Of a stretch of 64,000 nucleotides of DNA, positions 27,001-36,126 are shown one piece after another. Numbering within the stretch: position 1 is the stretch's first letter; each line of letters starts with the position of its first letter. The translations under genes were made by a program, and so were the position numbers. The stretch spans positions 2,418,001 through 2,482,000 of the forward strand of contig NZ_VSWH01000001.1 in the NCBI RefSeq assembly GCF_009602705.1, written 5' to 3'. The notes beneath the pieces were generated by a model, which saw only the letters and a program-made list of their open reading frames with translations, did not search any database and was not told the DNA's origin. This stretch comes from Chryseobacterium vaccae (GTDB lineage: Bacteria; Bacteroidota; Bacteroidia; Flavobacteriales; Weeksellaceae).

Positions 27001-27250
27001 AATGACCTCTTTTGCTTTCATTGTGGGGATGCTTCCTCTGGTATGGACGCAGGGGGCTTCTGCAAAAGGAAATCATTCTATCGGGTACAGTACCGTTGGA
27101 GGAATGCTTACAGGAGTACTGTTCGGGATCTTTATTATTCCGGTAATGTATGTGATCTTCCAGTATCTGCATGAAAAAATGCCGAGCAGAAAGAAGAAAA
27201 GACTTCAAAAAAAGTTACAGCAGGAACAAGCTTTAACAGCTGCTCATTAA
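24068..27250 (+). CDS. RND multidrug efflux permease (HAE1 type, AcrB/MexB-like)
   Basis: 1060 residues, the usual length of an HAE1 RND pump. It starts FIERPVLSTVISIILLL. TM1 is followed by the large periplasmic porter domain, then TM2-6 with the proton-relay acidic pair in AIGIVVDDAIVVVEAV (~405), a second large periplasmic domain, and TM8-12 with the relay lysine in GLLAKNAILIVEFA (~945). It exports drugs or other amphiphiles using the proton gradient, with the adaptor 36 nt upstream and the outer-membrane channel gene 197 nt downstream. Substrates cannot be predicted. Confidence 0.96.
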   Translation: MLKQFIERPVLSTVISIILLLLGALSLFNLPIALFPDIAPPSVQVTAFYPGANAEVVARSVATPIEEAVNGVENMTYMTSNSSNDGTMTLSVFFKQGADPDNAAVNVQNRVSKAMSQLPQEVVQAGISTQKVQNSMIMFMGLTSEDAKQYDELFLQNYLKINVIPQIQRIPGVAQAQVFGTRDYSMRIWLKPDRLAANSLSPQEVLAAIKDHNLEAAPGRLGQGSKETYEYILKYKGKLNKDEDYENIAIKANNDGSFLRLKDVARVEFGSYTYTATNRVDGKPVAGFAILQTAGSNANEILTEIEKQVKVMETTLPKGVKPIIMYNSKDFLDASIHQVVETLVIAFILVFIVVYIFLQDFRSTLIPAIAVPVAIIGTFFFLQLFGFSINMLTLFALVLAIGIVVDDAIVVVEAVHSKMEQTGMPVENATMNSMSEISGAIISITLVMCAVFIPVGFMQGPAGVFYRQFAFTLAIAILISAVNALTLSPALCAIFLNDPQGEHGEHGHKKGFGARFFNAFNVSFNNMTKKYIYSVKFLIKNKWMAVGGLVLITAISVFLIKKAPSGFIPTEDQGFVLYAVNTPPGSSLERTSRATEQIDKIINGEKSTNHLWVADGMNFISNANASPYSAGFIKLKDYDKRGDMKDPDQIAATLTGKVSQVKDANAFFFNFPTVQGFGNVSGFEFMLQDKTNGSFEQLGTTTQAFIGELMKRPEIAFAFTTYAAGNPQYTIEVDSDKANQLGVSVTELMQTMQIYYGSSFVSDFNRFGKYYRVMAQADIPYRTDINSLEGIYVKNKSGEMVPAKTLVTLKRSFGPETVTRNNLFNAVTINGTPKPGYSTGDAIKAVEEVAQQSLPRGYGYEWTGITREEIKTGGQTVFIFLLSILFVYFLLAAQYESYILPFAIILTIPTGIFGVFAFTGLAGIDNNIYVQVGLIMLVGLLAKNAILIVEFAVQRRKAGKTLIESALQASRLRLRPILMTSFAFIVGMLPLVWTQGASAKGNHSIGYSTVGGMLTGVLFGIFIIPVMYVIFQYLHEKMPSRKKKRLQKKLQQEQALTAAH

Positions 27251-27447
27251 AATTAACTACCAATTTTGGAGAGAAAGAACAATGAAAGGTTTAATATTTA
27301 AATAGTTTTTAAATAGAAAAAAATCAGCGTTATCTGCAAAATCAGCGAGAGATTATTTTTTTAAGAATCTGAAAAAAACTCTGCCCAAACAATAAGATAG
27401 TTTCTCTCCAAAGTTTGTATTCAATTAAAGTTTATTAAACAACAACT
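27251..27447. other. Intergenic gap inside the RND operon
   Basis: No gene or strong hairpin. It contains CAGCGTTATCTGC and AATCAGCGAG near 27325-27350, a variant of the ATCTGCGAG-type sequences found in other gaps. Confidence 0.4.
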
Positions 27448-28860
27448 ATGAAACGAATAAAGAATATTTTTCTGACTTTTATATTGGCTGTGGCCTCGGT
27501 TTCGTGTGTGTCTAAACTGGCATACGCGGAGCCGGACCTTCAGCTTCCGGAAAAATTCCAGTACACGGCTACTGCAGATACAGCCAGTATCGCTAATCTG
27601 GAATGGAAACAGTTTTTCAGTGATCCTATGTTACAGGAACTCATTGAAAAAGGAATAAAAAATAATTATGATCTTCAGATCGCTTTAAAACAGGTTGCCG
27701 CATCTCAGGAGAAGCTTAAACAGGCAAAATATCTGCAATATCCGGATGTTGGCTTCGGAGTTTCGGGGCAGATCTCGAAACCTTCAAAGAACAGCATGAA
27801 CGGGCAGAGCCTTAATCTGTTTTTAGGGCAAAGCCATGTGGAAGATTACAATGCGGCCTTCAATCTTTCCTGGGAAGCTGATATCTGGGGAAAGATCAAA
27901 AATCAGCAGGAGGTTTCAAGAATGCAGTATCTGCACACTTATGAAGGATCAAAAGCAGTACAGACCCAGGTTGTAGCAGCAATAGCCCAAGGTTATTATA
28001 ATTTATTAATGCTTGACCGTCAGCTGCAGATCGCAAAATCCAATTTGGAATTAAGTTCAAGCACCCTGAATATCACCCAGAAAATGTGGGACAGTGGCGA
28101 TACCACTTCTTTAGGAGTTCAGCAGGCAACGGCTCAGAAACAGTCTACAGAACTTCTGATCACTCAGCTGGAACAGAATATTGCCATTCAGGAAAATGCA
28201 CTGAGCATTCTTGTAGGTGAACTTCCCAACAAGATCAGCAGAACGATCGAAATGTCGGATACTTCACTTCCGCAAAATATTTCAGCAGGATTACCCGCAG
28301 CTATGGTAAGCCGCAGACCTGATGTGCGTCAGCAGGAACTGGTTTTATTGGAATCCAATGCTATCGTGGGAATCGCGCAGGCTAATATGTATCCCTCATT
28401 AAAGATTACAGCTAACGGAGGAGTGAATTCTTTCAAGTTTGACAATTGGTTTCAGATTCCGGCCTCATTATTCGGATCTGTACTGGGAGGAATCACCCAG
28501 CCTATCTTCCAGAAAAGACAGCTGAAAACAGATCTTGAAGTGGCTAAAATACAAAGAGAAAAAAATGTACTGGCTTTCCGTCAGTCAGTTTTGAATGCAA
28601 TGGGAGAGGTATCTGATGCGCTGGTTTCCAACGAAAGTTTAAAAGTTCAGGAACAGAAGGCTGTCGAACAGTCGGCAACATTGAAAGACGGGATCAAAAG
28701 TGCCCAGATGTTGTACAAAGGCGGTATGGCCAATTATCTTGAAGTAATAACAGCACAGGGAAATTCTCTTCAGGCTGAGCTGAATCTGGCTTCTGTAAAA
28801 AGACAACGCCTAAGCAGCATTGTAGACCTTTACAGAGCATTAGGAGGCGGTTGGAAGTAG
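27448..28860 (+). CDS. TolC/OprM-family outer-membrane efflux lipoprotein
   Basis: 470 residues. The signal sequence KRIKNIFLTFILAVASVSC places the lipid Cys near residue 20. Two repeated outer-membrane efflux domains follow, with the NodT/OprM hallmarks NYDLQIALKQVAASQEKLKQAKYLQYPDV, AAFNLSWEADIWGKI, MVSRRPDVRQQELVL and GGMANYLEVITAQ. It forms the trimeric channel of the tripartite pump encoded with the two preceding genes. A terminator follows at 28885-28904. Confidence 0.94.
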   Translation: MKRIKNIFLTFILAVASVSCVSKLAYAEPDLQLPEKFQYTATADTASIANLEWKQFFSDPMLQELIEKGIKNNYDLQIALKQVAASQEKLKQAKYLQYPDVGFGVSGQISKPSKNSMNGQSLNLFLGQSHVEDYNAAFNLSWEADIWGKIKNQQEVSRMQYLHTYEGSKAVQTQVVAAIAQGYYNLLMLDRQLQIAKSNLELSSSTLNITQKMWDSGDTTSLGVQQATAQKQSTELLITQLEQNIAIQENALSILVGELPNKISRTIEMSDTSLPQNISAGLPAAMVSRRPDVRQQELVLLESNAIVGIAQANMYPSLKITANGGVNSFKFDNWFQIPASLFGSVLGGITQPIFQKRQLKTDLEVAKIQREKNVLAFRQSVLNAMGEVSDALVSNESLKVQEQKAVEQSATLKDGIKSAQMLYKGGMANYLEVITAQGNSLQAELNLASVKRQRLSSIVDLYRALGGGWK

Positions 28861-28884
28861 TAAATTTAATTATATTGTTTGGAG

Positions 28885-28904
28885 TGCGGCCTTTCGGGGC
28901 CGCA
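28885..28904. terminator. GC-rich bidirectional terminator
   Basis: TGCGGCC (28885-28891) pairs with GGCCGCA (28898-28904), loop TTTCGG. It lies between the efflux channel gene and the convergent response regulator. Confidence 0.8.
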
Positions 28905-28906
28905 TT

Positions 28907-29638
28907 TTATTTATTAGTCTGCCATATCTTTAATTTTTCATAAACCTGATCACGATAGCTTAATCCAATAGGAATATTTTTTTTATTGATCAATGAAATG
29001 ACATGCTGTTCCAAATAACTGATTTTATTCAGATTGACAAAAAATGATTTGTGTACTCTGCAAATATAATTCAGCTGCTTTAAGCTTTCCTCAGTTGAGC
29101 TCAGTGTTCCGTGAATCATCACTTTATCGTTTTCGGTATACAGGCAGATATAATTTCCCATCCCTTCAATATAAATAAGTTCTTTAGGATCAATCTTCAC
29201 CAATCGCTTATCACTTTTTACATAAAAACAATCGTTATTTTCTTCCATTGTCACAGGAACAAATTTTTGTCTCGTCTCCAGAATTTGAGTTGCTTTTTGT
29301 ACACTTTTAGAAAAGCGATCCAAGGAAATTGGTTTTAACAAATAATCTATCGCATTGTGATCGAAAGCTTCCAGAGCGTATTGATTGTACGCTGTGGTAT
29401 AAATAATCGCAGGAGGATTATTAAACATGATAACAAAGTCATTTCCGTTGATCTCAGGCATTTTAATATCTAGAAAAATCAAATCGATATTTTTGTCTCT
29501 GTTTAAAAAAGCAATCAGTTCAAAAACATTATTACAGATTCCTTCCAGCTGTAAAACATCAAACCTTGAAATATGATGTACCAGAACCTCCTGGGCCAGT
29601 TTTTCATCATCTACGATTAAGCATCTTATTTTGTCCAT
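28907..29638 (-). CDS. LytTR-family response regulator
   Basis: 243 residues. The receiver domain (~3-118) has the acidic pair in CLIVDDEKLAQE, the phospho-acceptor Asp in LIFLDIKMPEINGND (~56), the Thr/Tyr region YTTAYNQYALEAFD and the Lys in YLLKPISLDRF. A C-terminal LytTR DNA-binding domain (~140-240) has DPKELIYIEGMGNY and RVHKSFFVNLNKISYL. Its start lies 4 nt from the end of the sensor kinase gene, so the two are one operon and form a two-component system. Confidence 0.93.
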   Translation of the reverse strand: MDKIRCLIVDDEKLAQEVLVHHISRFDVLQLEGICNNVFELIAFLNRDKNIDLIFLDIKMPEINGNDFVIMFNNPPAIIYTTAYNQYALEAFDHNAIDYLLKPISLDRFSKSVQKATQILETRQKFVPVTMEENNDCFYVKSDKRLVKIDPKELIYIEGMGNYICLYTENDKVMIHGTLSSTEESLKQLNYICRVHKSFFVNLNKISYLEQHVISLINKKNIPIGLSYRDQVYEKLKIWQTNK

Positions 29639-29642
29639 TTTT

Positions 29643-30689
29643 TTATAATTTTATTTCAAGGATAACGTTAAAAACATCTTTGTACTTTTTTATTTCTAAC
29701 CGATGATTTCCAGGGTATAATAATTCCAAACGTTTGCGGATGTTTTCAATACCAATTCCTCCGATTTCTTTCTTTTGCAGCTCTTTAAAACTATTCTCAC
29801 AAACGAATATAAGGCTATTATGGCTACAGGTTAATGCTGCCCTAATATAAGAAGCTTCAACGGTAGAATCAATGCCGTGCTTGAAAGCATTTTCTATCAA
29901 AGGCAATAAAAGCATCGGCGCAATTTTAACAGGATCTTTTACCGAATGCTGGAAAGAAATACTTGCGTTTTCAGGCATTCTTAACTTTTCTATATCCATA
30001 TACATATTCAGGATATGTATTTCGTGGCTAATGGCAATTTCTTTTTCCTGTGTTTCATATAGAGAATATCGTAAAATATCAGACATTTTTAAAATGACAT
30101 CCGGTGTTTCTTCAGACTTTTTAAGAGCTAAAGCATACAGGCTGTTAAGCACATTAAAAAGGTAGTGAGGGCTTATTTGTGATTTTAACAAACTAAGTTC
30201 TGCTATGTTTTGCTGAGTTTTTGCCTCTTCTTCTTTTTTAATTCTCAATAAAAAGGTCTGTATAGAATAACCTATCGCCAGAATAAGCATCACAATAACG
30301 ATTCCCGGAAAAACATCAAAATAATATTGATATTTTTCTACTTTTTCAGGAGCTAAAGCGGTAGCTGCGATGGGTGTAAAATCAACAAGTTCAGAGGTAT
30401 TAAAATGATCATACAAGTACTTTAGATATTGCCCCAATATAATGACGAAAAACAAAAAAAGTATAATAACAATGGTTAAGTATCTTCTTATATTTTTGTC
30501 GCGGTTCAGCTTAGGGAGAAGCCATAAATTATTGATGTATGCAGGTACAAAAAGGAGTATATTATATAGAAAAATATAGCTTAAAGGGTAATTTTTATGA
30601 TTATTGTTTGCCGAAACAAATAATATTAAAACTATAAATACTATGTTTAGCAGCAACCTAAGAAATTGATCCCCTTTTAATATCTTCAT
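29643..30689 (-). CDS. LytS-type sensor histidine kinase
   Basis: 348 residues. Four membrane helices occupy about residues 10-150 (for example FLRLLLNIVFIVLILFVSA and VFPGIVIVMLILAIGYSI). The His_kinase domain follows: KSQISPHYLFNVLNSLYALA with the phospho-accepting His near 174, and the ATP-binding N-box region LLLPLIENAFKHGID with GGIGIENIRKRLELLYPG. It has no large periplasmic sensor, so the signal is probably membrane-associated. It pairs with the downstream LytTR regulator; targets are unknown, and the neighbouring efflux operon is on the other strand. Confidence 0.92.
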   Translation of the reverse strand: MKILKGDQFLRLLLNIVFIVLILFVSANNNHKNYPLSYIFLYNILLFVPAYINNLWLLPKLNRDKNIRRYLTIVIILFLFFVIILGQYLKYLYDHFNTSELVDFTPIAATALAPEKVEKYQYYFDVFPGIVIVMLILAIGYSIQTFLLRIKKEEEAKTQQNIAELSLLKSQISPHYLFNVLNSLYALALKKSEETPDVILKMSDILRYSLYETQEKEIAISHEIHILNMYMDIEKLRMPENASISFQHSVKDPVKIAPMLLLPLIENAFKHGIDSTVEASYIRAALTCSHNSLIFVCENSFKELQKKEIGGIGIENIRKRLELLYPGNHRLEIKKYKDVFNVILEIKL

Positions 30690-30885
30690 TACCTATTTTT
30701 ATAAAACCTTAAATTTAAATATTTTTAATAGCGGTCTACCTATTTTTTACACCATCGTTTATTTTTTATGGACAAACAATATCATTTTAAACAGCAGACT
30801 ATACGTCACGATTTTAGTCTCATTGGTCAAAAAACTGCTGAAATAAATCAAAAATGTTATTTTATTTGTTGCAAAATAATTAACA

Positions 30886-32232
30886 ATGAAGAAAGTATAT
30901 CTGATATTTATTTTGAATTTTTTTGGAATTCTGTCAGCACAAAATCCCAATTACAAAAAATCAATTGATAGTTTATTGAATTACCTGCAGGAAAAAAATG
31001 CTTTTTCAGGAAGTGTTTTGCTTCAAAAAAACGGAGAAACAATCTACACCGGAAATTTCAACAAATTCCCAAACAGTTCCAATGAATATCGAATTGGTTC
31101 AGTGACTAAAATTTTCACAGCAATTATCACATTTCAATTAATAGAAGAAGGGAAGCTTTCTTTAAACTCTAAGCTGAATCAATATTTTCCTAACATTAAA
31201 AATTCGGAAAAAATCACCATTGGAAATATGCTCAACCATACAAGCGGAATTTACGATTATTTGCAATGGGAAGATTATTACAGCAAAAAAAACAAAGTTT
31301 TTTCAAAGGATGAAATACTGAAGCTTATTAATCTCGGCAAACCCGATTTCAAACCGGGGGAAGATAGTTCCTACAGCAATTCCAATTATGTATTGTTAGG
31401 CTATATCATCGAAAACTTAACCGGAAAATCTTTCGAAGAAAATTTGAAGCAAAGAATTATTAATCAATTAGACCTGAAAAATACCTATTATGAAACTTCC
31501 GAAAGCGAATATGGCAAAAGGAATATTTCATATCTGTACAATGGAGAAAAATGGTTAAAAGAAACCGATACTCATCCCAGCTTTACTCTTTCAGCAGGTG
31601 CGGTTGTTTCCACCACTGAAGATATTACCAAACTAATGGATGCACTCTTCAATGGTAAGCTGTTTTCCAAAAACTCTCTTGCTCAAATGGAGACCGCCAA
31701 TACAAAAGCATTCGGCTATGGACTACAAATTGCTCCATTCTATGAAAAAACAGGCTATGGACATACCGGCAGAATAGATGAATTTCATTCAACTGTAAGC
31801 TATTTTCCCGATGATAAACTCTCTCTGGTTATTTTTTCTAATGGAAATACGGTTAAGCTCAATACAATTGCCATCGGAATACTTTCCAAATACTATAGGA
31901 AAAAATATATTTATCCGGATTTCTCCAAATATGAAAGTGAAATTTCACCATCTACCGATAAGTTTACAGGTGTTTATAATGCAAGATTGGCTGGAGTAAT
32001 CACTGTAGCTAAATTTCAGATTTCAAAAGCCGGGAAAAATCATTTATTTTTAAGCATGTATAATAATGGAAAAGAAGGAGAAAAAAGATTGTTAATCCCA
32101 AAAAATAAGAATATTTTTTATTCTCCGGAAAATGATGCAGAATTTGATTTTACATTCAATAAAAAAGGCAACGTAACCGGAGCTAAATTAACACAAGGCA
32201 AACAATCTATCAATTGTAAGAAAACGATGTAA
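30886..32232 (+). CDS. Secreted serine hydrolase, class C beta-lactamase/penicillin-binding-like
   Basis: 448 residues. A signal peptide (KKVYLIFILNFFGILSA) precedes a serine beta-lactamase-like domain (~25-335). The SxxK motif is SVTK in YRIGSVTKIF near residue 71. The Tyr motif is YSN in DSSYSNSNYVLLGY near 165. The third motif appears as HTG in YGHTGRIDEFHS near 292. The C-terminal ~110 residues form an extra beta-rich domain common in this family (FTGVYNARLAGV). Such proteins are D-peptide hydrolases, esterases or beta-lactamases; the substrate cannot be told from sequence. Confidence 0.87.
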   Translation: MKKVYLIFILNFFGILSAQNPNYKKSIDSLLNYLQEKNAFSGSVLLQKNGETIYTGNFNKFPNSSNEYRIGSVTKIFTAIITFQLIEEGKLSLNSKLNQYFPNIKNSEKITIGNMLNHTSGIYDYLQWEDYYSKKNKVFSKDEILKLINLGKPDFKPGEDSSYSNSNYVLLGYIIENLTGKSFEENLKQRIINQLDLKNTYYETSESEYGKRNISYLYNGEKWLKETDTHPSFTLSAGAVVSTTEDITKLMDALFNGKLFSKNSLAQMETANTKAFGYGLQIAPFYEKTGYGHTGRIDEFHSTVSYFPDDKLSLVIFSNGNTVKLNTIAIGILSKYYRKKYIYPDFSKYESEISPSTDKFTGVYNARLAGVITVAKFQISKAGKNHLFLSMYNNGKEGEKRLLIPKNKNIFYSPENDAEFDFTFNKKGNVTGAKLTQGKQSINCKKTM

Positions 32233-32538
32233 AATTTGAGATTTGAGGTTTGAGATTTGAAGTTTTACTATTTAACCTGAATTCGGTTAAGGAGTTTAAG
32301 TACAAAAGCTGGAAGAAAGAGATTCTTATGGGTAAAAAAAATTGCTCAATCCGCAGTATCTGCGAGAATAATAGAAATCTTTGATATTTTAAATAAAATT
32401 TTAAGATCATAAAAGAGTAAAAAGACATCAACACTTATAGTATTGATAACCTTTATAGCTTCCCTCTTCCAGCTCCCAACTTCAATCCTTATCTTGATCA
32501 TTTATTATGAAAATTTATTGTATCAAAATAAAAAACCT
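32233..32538. repeat. Repeat-rich intergenic region
   Basis: No gene is visible. It holds TTTGAGATTTGAGGTTTGAG-type tandem repeats (32235-32260), a GGTTAAGGAGTTTA copy (32285-32298) of a sequence also at 13876, an ATCTGCGAG element (~32358), and a CTTCCAGCTCCCAACTTC stretch (32466-32483) that is the inverse of a GAAGTTGGAAG element at 53928. Confidence 0.5.
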
Positions 32539-33450
32539 TTACATGATTCCCTTGGTAATATACTCAATTAATTCATCAAAGTCCTTCTGCGAATATCCCA
32601 ATTGCAAATAATAAATATCGTCCGCTTTTCTATACCAGGTTAATTGACGTTTGGCATATCTCCGGCTGTTCTTTTTGATCTCCGAAACAGCAAATTCCAG
32701 ATCCCATTCCCCGTCAAAATATCTGAAAAGTTCTGAATAACCAACCGTATTCAAAGCGGTTAAATCTTTAAATTTTTCCAGACCTTCCGCTTCGGCCAGT
32801 AAGCCATTCTCCATCATTAGGTCTACCCTTCTGTTGATTCTGTCATAGAGATCTTCTCTCGGAGCTTCAATTCCGATGCGAATCACATTGAAATCTCTTG
32901 AATCCTGGGAAACAGCAATCTGTTCTGAATATTTTTTATTCGTCTGCCAAATAACGTCAATGGCCCGTAAAAGTCTTCTGTGATTATGAAAATCTACAAC
33001 AGCAAAATATTCCGGATCCAGTTCTTTTAAAATCTCCTGAAGTTTTTCTATCCCTTCATTTTCAAAAATCTCCTGAAGTTTTTTCTGATTATCTTCATCC
33101 GCTTCCGGCAGATCGTTCAGCCCTTCAATCACGGTTTTTTCATACATCATACTTCCACCGACAAGGATAGCGGTGTCATGATCTTTAAAAAGTTCGTTGA
33201 GTTTTTTCAGTGCATCTTCTTCATACTGTCCAATGGAGTAATATTCCTGAACCGAAAGATTACCGATGAAATGATGGGGCGCTTCCGCCAGTTCTTCTTC
33301 TGAAGGAGCCGCCGTCCCTATTTTCATTTCTTTAAAAAACTGTCTGGAATCACAGGAAATAATTTCCGTATTGAAATATTTTGCAAGGTCAATGGCCAGT
33401 CTTGTTTTGCCGATGCCGGTAGGTCCTACGACAGAAATTAAGTTTTTCAT
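32539..33450 (-). CDS. miaA: tRNA dimethylallyltransferase
   Basis: Adds the dimethylallyl group to A37 of tRNAs that read codons starting with U. 303 residues. The P-loop is GPTGIGKTRLA (residues 9-19), followed by the family signature SCDSRQFFKEMKIGTAAP (~33-50), GGSMMYEKTVIEGLNDLP, RRLLRAIDVIW and RRYAKRQLTWYRK near 260-272, which contacts the tRNA. Length and order of motifs are normal. Divergent from yicC. Confidence 0.95.
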   Translation of the reverse strand: MKNLISVVGPTGIGKTRLAIDLAKYFNTEIISCDSRQFFKEMKIGTAAPSEEELAEAPHHFIGNLSVQEYYSIGQYEEDALKKLNELFKDHDTAILVGGSMMYEKTVIEGLNDLPEADEDNQKKLQEIFENEGIEKLQEILKELDPEYFAVVDFHNHRRLLRAIDVIWQTNKKYSEQIAVSQDSRDFNVIRIGIEAPREDLYDRINRRVDLMMENGLLAEAEGLEKFKDLTALNTVGYSELFRYFDGEWDLEFAVSEIKKNSRRYAKRQLTWYRKADDIYYLQLGYSQKDFDELIEYITKGIM

Positions 33451-33519
33451 CAGCTCAAATTCATTATTTTATCGGTCAGATGGAATCTTAAGAGATTTCA
33501 CAGTGCTAATTTAAATGTT

Positions 33520-33527
33520 TATCTTTG
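33520..33527 (+). promoter_or_regulatory. -7 box (TATCTTTG) of the yicC-gmk genes
   Basis: An exact TAnnTTTG match, 17 nt before the ATG at 33545. Confidence 0.55.
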
Positions 33528-33544
33528 TACAACAATAAAAAACT

Positions 33545-34402
33545 ATGATTTTATCAATGACCGGATTCGGTAGAGCCGAAGATGTTTTTGAAGGAAAAAA
33601 GATTACAATAGATATTAAATCTCTGAACAGCAAAAGCTTTGATTTGAATATCAAAGTTCCTTTACGCTATAAAGAAAAAGAATTCGATATCAGAAAAATT
33701 CTGAATGACAGAATTATCCGCGGAAAGGTAGACTGCTACATCAATCTGGAGAACCTTGAGGAATCCAATGATGTGAAGATCAATAAAAGTTTAATTGACT
33801 CTTATATCAATGAGCTCCGAAACATCGCTTCAGACGGCCCTGATTTTGAATACCTGAAAATGGCCGTACGAATGCCTGACGCTATTACTTCCAGACCTGA
33901 CGAACTTACAGAAGGAGAATGGGAAGCACTGGCAAAGATTGTAAATGCGGCTGTTGACCGTTTCGAAGAGTTCAGAAGAACGGAAGGTAAAATCCTGCAT
34001 GAAGAACTGGAAAGAAATGTTCAGAATATTGATAAATACCTTTCGCAGGTTATTCCTTTTGAAGAAGAAAGAATTGTAAGTGTGAAGGAACGTTATCAGA
34101 AAACGTTAAAAGAGTTTGAAAATGTTGATGAAACCCGTTTTTATCAGGAAATGGCGTATTTCACTGAAAAACTTGATATTTCAGAAGAAAAAGTAAGACT
34201 TACCCAGCATCTGAAATATTACAAAGAAGTAATGGACAACGAGGATTTCAATGGAAAAAAACTTGGTTTTATTTCACAGGAAATCGGAAGAGAAATCAAC
34301 ACTCTGGGTTCAAAAGCAAACCATGCTGAAATCCAGAAGCTGGTCGTTAAAATGAAGGATGACCTGGAAAAAATTAAAGAACAGACGCTCAACGTATTAT
34401 AG
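33545..34402 (+). CDS. yicC: YicC/YloC-family endoribonuclease
   Basis: 285 residues. It opens with the family signature ILSMTGFGRAE and contains SLNSKSFDLNIKVPLRYKEKE near 28-48. The C-terminal DUF1732-type region has EKLDISEEKVRLTQHLKYY and FISQEIGREINTLGSKANHAEIQ near 245-270, which holds the conserved acidic residues of the metal-dependent ribonuclease. E. coli YicC is implicated in small-RNA turnover. The gene precedes gmk by 65 nt, a common arrangement. Confidence 0.92.
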   Translation: MILSMTGFGRAEDVFEGKKITIDIKSLNSKSFDLNIKVPLRYKEKEFDIRKILNDRIIRGKVDCYINLENLEESNDVKINKSLIDSYINELRNIASDGPDFEYLKMAVRMPDAITSRPDELTEGEWEALAKIVNAAVDRFEEFRRTEGKILHEELERNVQNIDKYLSQVIPFEEERIVSVKERYQKTLKEFENVDETRFYQEMAYFTEKLDISEEKVRLTQHLKYYKEVMDNEDFNGKKLGFISQEIGREINTLGSKANHAEIQKLVVKMKDDLEKIKEQTLNVL

Positions 34403-34467
34403 ACAAAAGACTTACAGACATAAGATCCCGGTCTTATGTCTATGATCTAACAATCTCTAAAACCTAA

Positions 34468-35031
34468 ATGGATAAAGTAATCATATTTTCAGCGCCTTCA
34501 GGAAGCGGAAAAACTACATTGGTAAAACATTCTCTGGAAACTTTTCCGGAACTGGAATTTTCAATTTCATGCACTACACGGCAGCCGAGAGGCAGCGAAG
34601 TACATGCCGTAGACTATCATTTTTTAAGTCCTGATGAATTCAGACAGAAAATTTCAGAAGATGCTTTTGTAGAATATGAAGAAGTATATACTGATAAATA
34701 TTACGGTACTTTAAAATCTGAAGTGGAAAAGATCTGGAAGCAAGGGAAAGTAGTGATCTTTGATGTAGATGTAAAAGGAGGAATCTCTCTGAAAAAATAT
34801 TTCGGAGAAAAAGCCCTTTCAATCTTCATTGAACCACCTTCCATTGAAGAATTGGAACGAAGATTGATTTCCAGAAACACAGATGATGCAGAAACCATCA
34901 AAATTCGTGTAGCCAAGGCAGAAGAAGAAATGGCCTATGCTGCAGAATTTGACAGGATCGTGATTAACACTGATCTTGATGTAGCAAAAAAAGAAATAGA
35001 AAGTTTAATAAAAAATTTTATCGGAAATTAA
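34468..35031 (+). CDS. gmk: Guanylate kinase
   Basis: Phosphorylates GMP to GDP with ATP. 187 residues. P-loop SAPSGSGKTTLVK (8-20), GMP-binding SCTTRQPRGSEVHAVDYHFL (~33-52), YYGTLKSEVE (~76), VIFDVDVKGG (~93) and the lid ISRNTDDAETIKIR (~133) are all in place. It lies downstream of yicC and 75 nt upstream of nadA, probably in one transcription unit. Confidence 0.95.
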   Translation: MDKVIIFSAPSGSGKTTLVKHSLETFPELEFSISCTTRQPRGSEVHAVDYHFLSPDEFRQKISEDAFVEYEEVYTDKYYGTLKSEVEKIWKQGKVVIFDVDVKGGISLKKYFGEKALSIFIEPPSIEELERRLISRNTDDAETIKIRVAKAEEEMAYAAEFDRIVINTDLDVAKKEIESLIKNFIGN

Positions 35032-35106
35032 AAGCCGATCGTCAGAAAAACTTAACTTCTGATGTATTGATCTATAATTTCTGTAATTAACAAAATTGAG
35101 GCTGAT

Positions 35107-36126
35107 ATGAGTACCGAAACATTAGAAAAAGCCAAAGCAGCTATTCCTGTGAGGGGATATCTGGATATTAAAGATATAATGATCCCTCAGGGTGAAGAAT
35201 TGGTGAAAGCTATTCTTAAACTGAAGGAAGAAAAAAATGCTGTAATCCTCGCCCATTACTACCAGCCGGGAGAAATTCAGGATATTGCTGACTTTCTGGG
35301 AGATTCTTTACAACTTGCAAGACAGGCTAAAGACACCAACGCTGATATGATTGTATTCTGCGGAGTACATTTCATGGCAGAAGCTGCTAAAATCTTAAAC
35401 CCGACTAAAAAAGTAGTTCTTCCTGATACGATGGCAGGATGCTCACTGGCAGATGGATGCTCAGGGGAAGGATTAAGAAAAATGCGCGAACAGCATCCTA
35501 ATGCCTTAATTGCAACATACATCAACTGTAATGCTGAAACAAAAGCAGAAAGTGATATTATCGTAACCAGTTCCAATGCTGAAACCGTTATTGAAGCTCT
35601 TCCGAAAGACCGCCCGATTATCTTTGCACCGGATAAAAACCTGGGAAGATATTTATCCCAGAAAACCGGCCGTGATATGATTCTTTGGGACGGAAGTTGT
35701 GTCGTTCACGAAGCATTTTCCATGGAAAGAATTGCAAAACAGCTGGCAGAATCTCCTGATGCAAAATTAATTGCACACCCGGAAAGTGAAGAAGCCGTTT
35801 TAAAGCTGGCCCACTTCATCGGTTCTACCTCAGCCCTGCTGAATTATGTGGAAAAAGACGACTGCCAGAAATTCATTATCGCCACGGAAGAAGGAATTCT
35901 GCATGAGATGAGAAAGCGTGCTCCACACAAAGAACTGATTCCTGCTCTTGTTTTTGATGAAAGCTGCAACTGCTCAGAGTGTTTCTATATGAAAAGAAAC
36001 ACCATGGAAAAATTGTATCTGTGCATGAAATATGAACTTCCGGAAATTCTTATCGACGAAGAATTAAGATTAAAGGCATTGAAGCCAATTGAAGCGATGC
36101 TGGATCTTTCAAAATCAATCAAATAA
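35107..36126 (+). CDS. nadA: Quinolinate synthase A
   Basis: Condenses iminoaspartate with dihydroxyacetone phosphate in NAD synthesis. It is a 4Fe-4S enzyme of 339 residues. The three repeated domains and the conserved ligand cysteines are visible: FCGVHFMAEAAKIL (~83), LWDGSCVVHEAF (~200) and DESCNCSECFYMKRNTMEKLY (~285-305). VILAHYYQPGEIQDIADFLGDS is the N-terminal signature. nadB and nadC are not in the window. Its stop overlaps the next start by one base (TAATG), indicating translational coupling. Confidence 0.95.
   Translation: MSTETLEKAKAAIPVRGYLDIKDIMIPQGEELVKAILKLKEEKNAVILAHYYQPGEIQDIADFLGDSLQLARQAKDTNADMIVFCGVHFMAEAAKILNPTKKVVLPDTMAGCSLADGCSGEGLRKMREQHPNALIATYINCNAETKAESDIIVTSSNAETVIEALPKDRPIIFAPDKNLGRYLSQKTGRDMILWDGSCVVHEAFSMERIAKQLAESPDAKLIAHPESEEAVLKLAHFIGSTSALLNYVEKDDCQKFIIATEEGILHEMRKRAPHKELIPALVFDESCNCSECFYMKRNTMEKLYLCMKYELPEILIDEELRLKALKPIEAMLDLSKSIK

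Noticed and set aside
28907..30689. LytTR/LytS pair as regulator of the efflux operon
   Set aside because: The pair is convergent with the pump operon and separated by a strong terminator; the TetR gene with matching operators is the better candidate.
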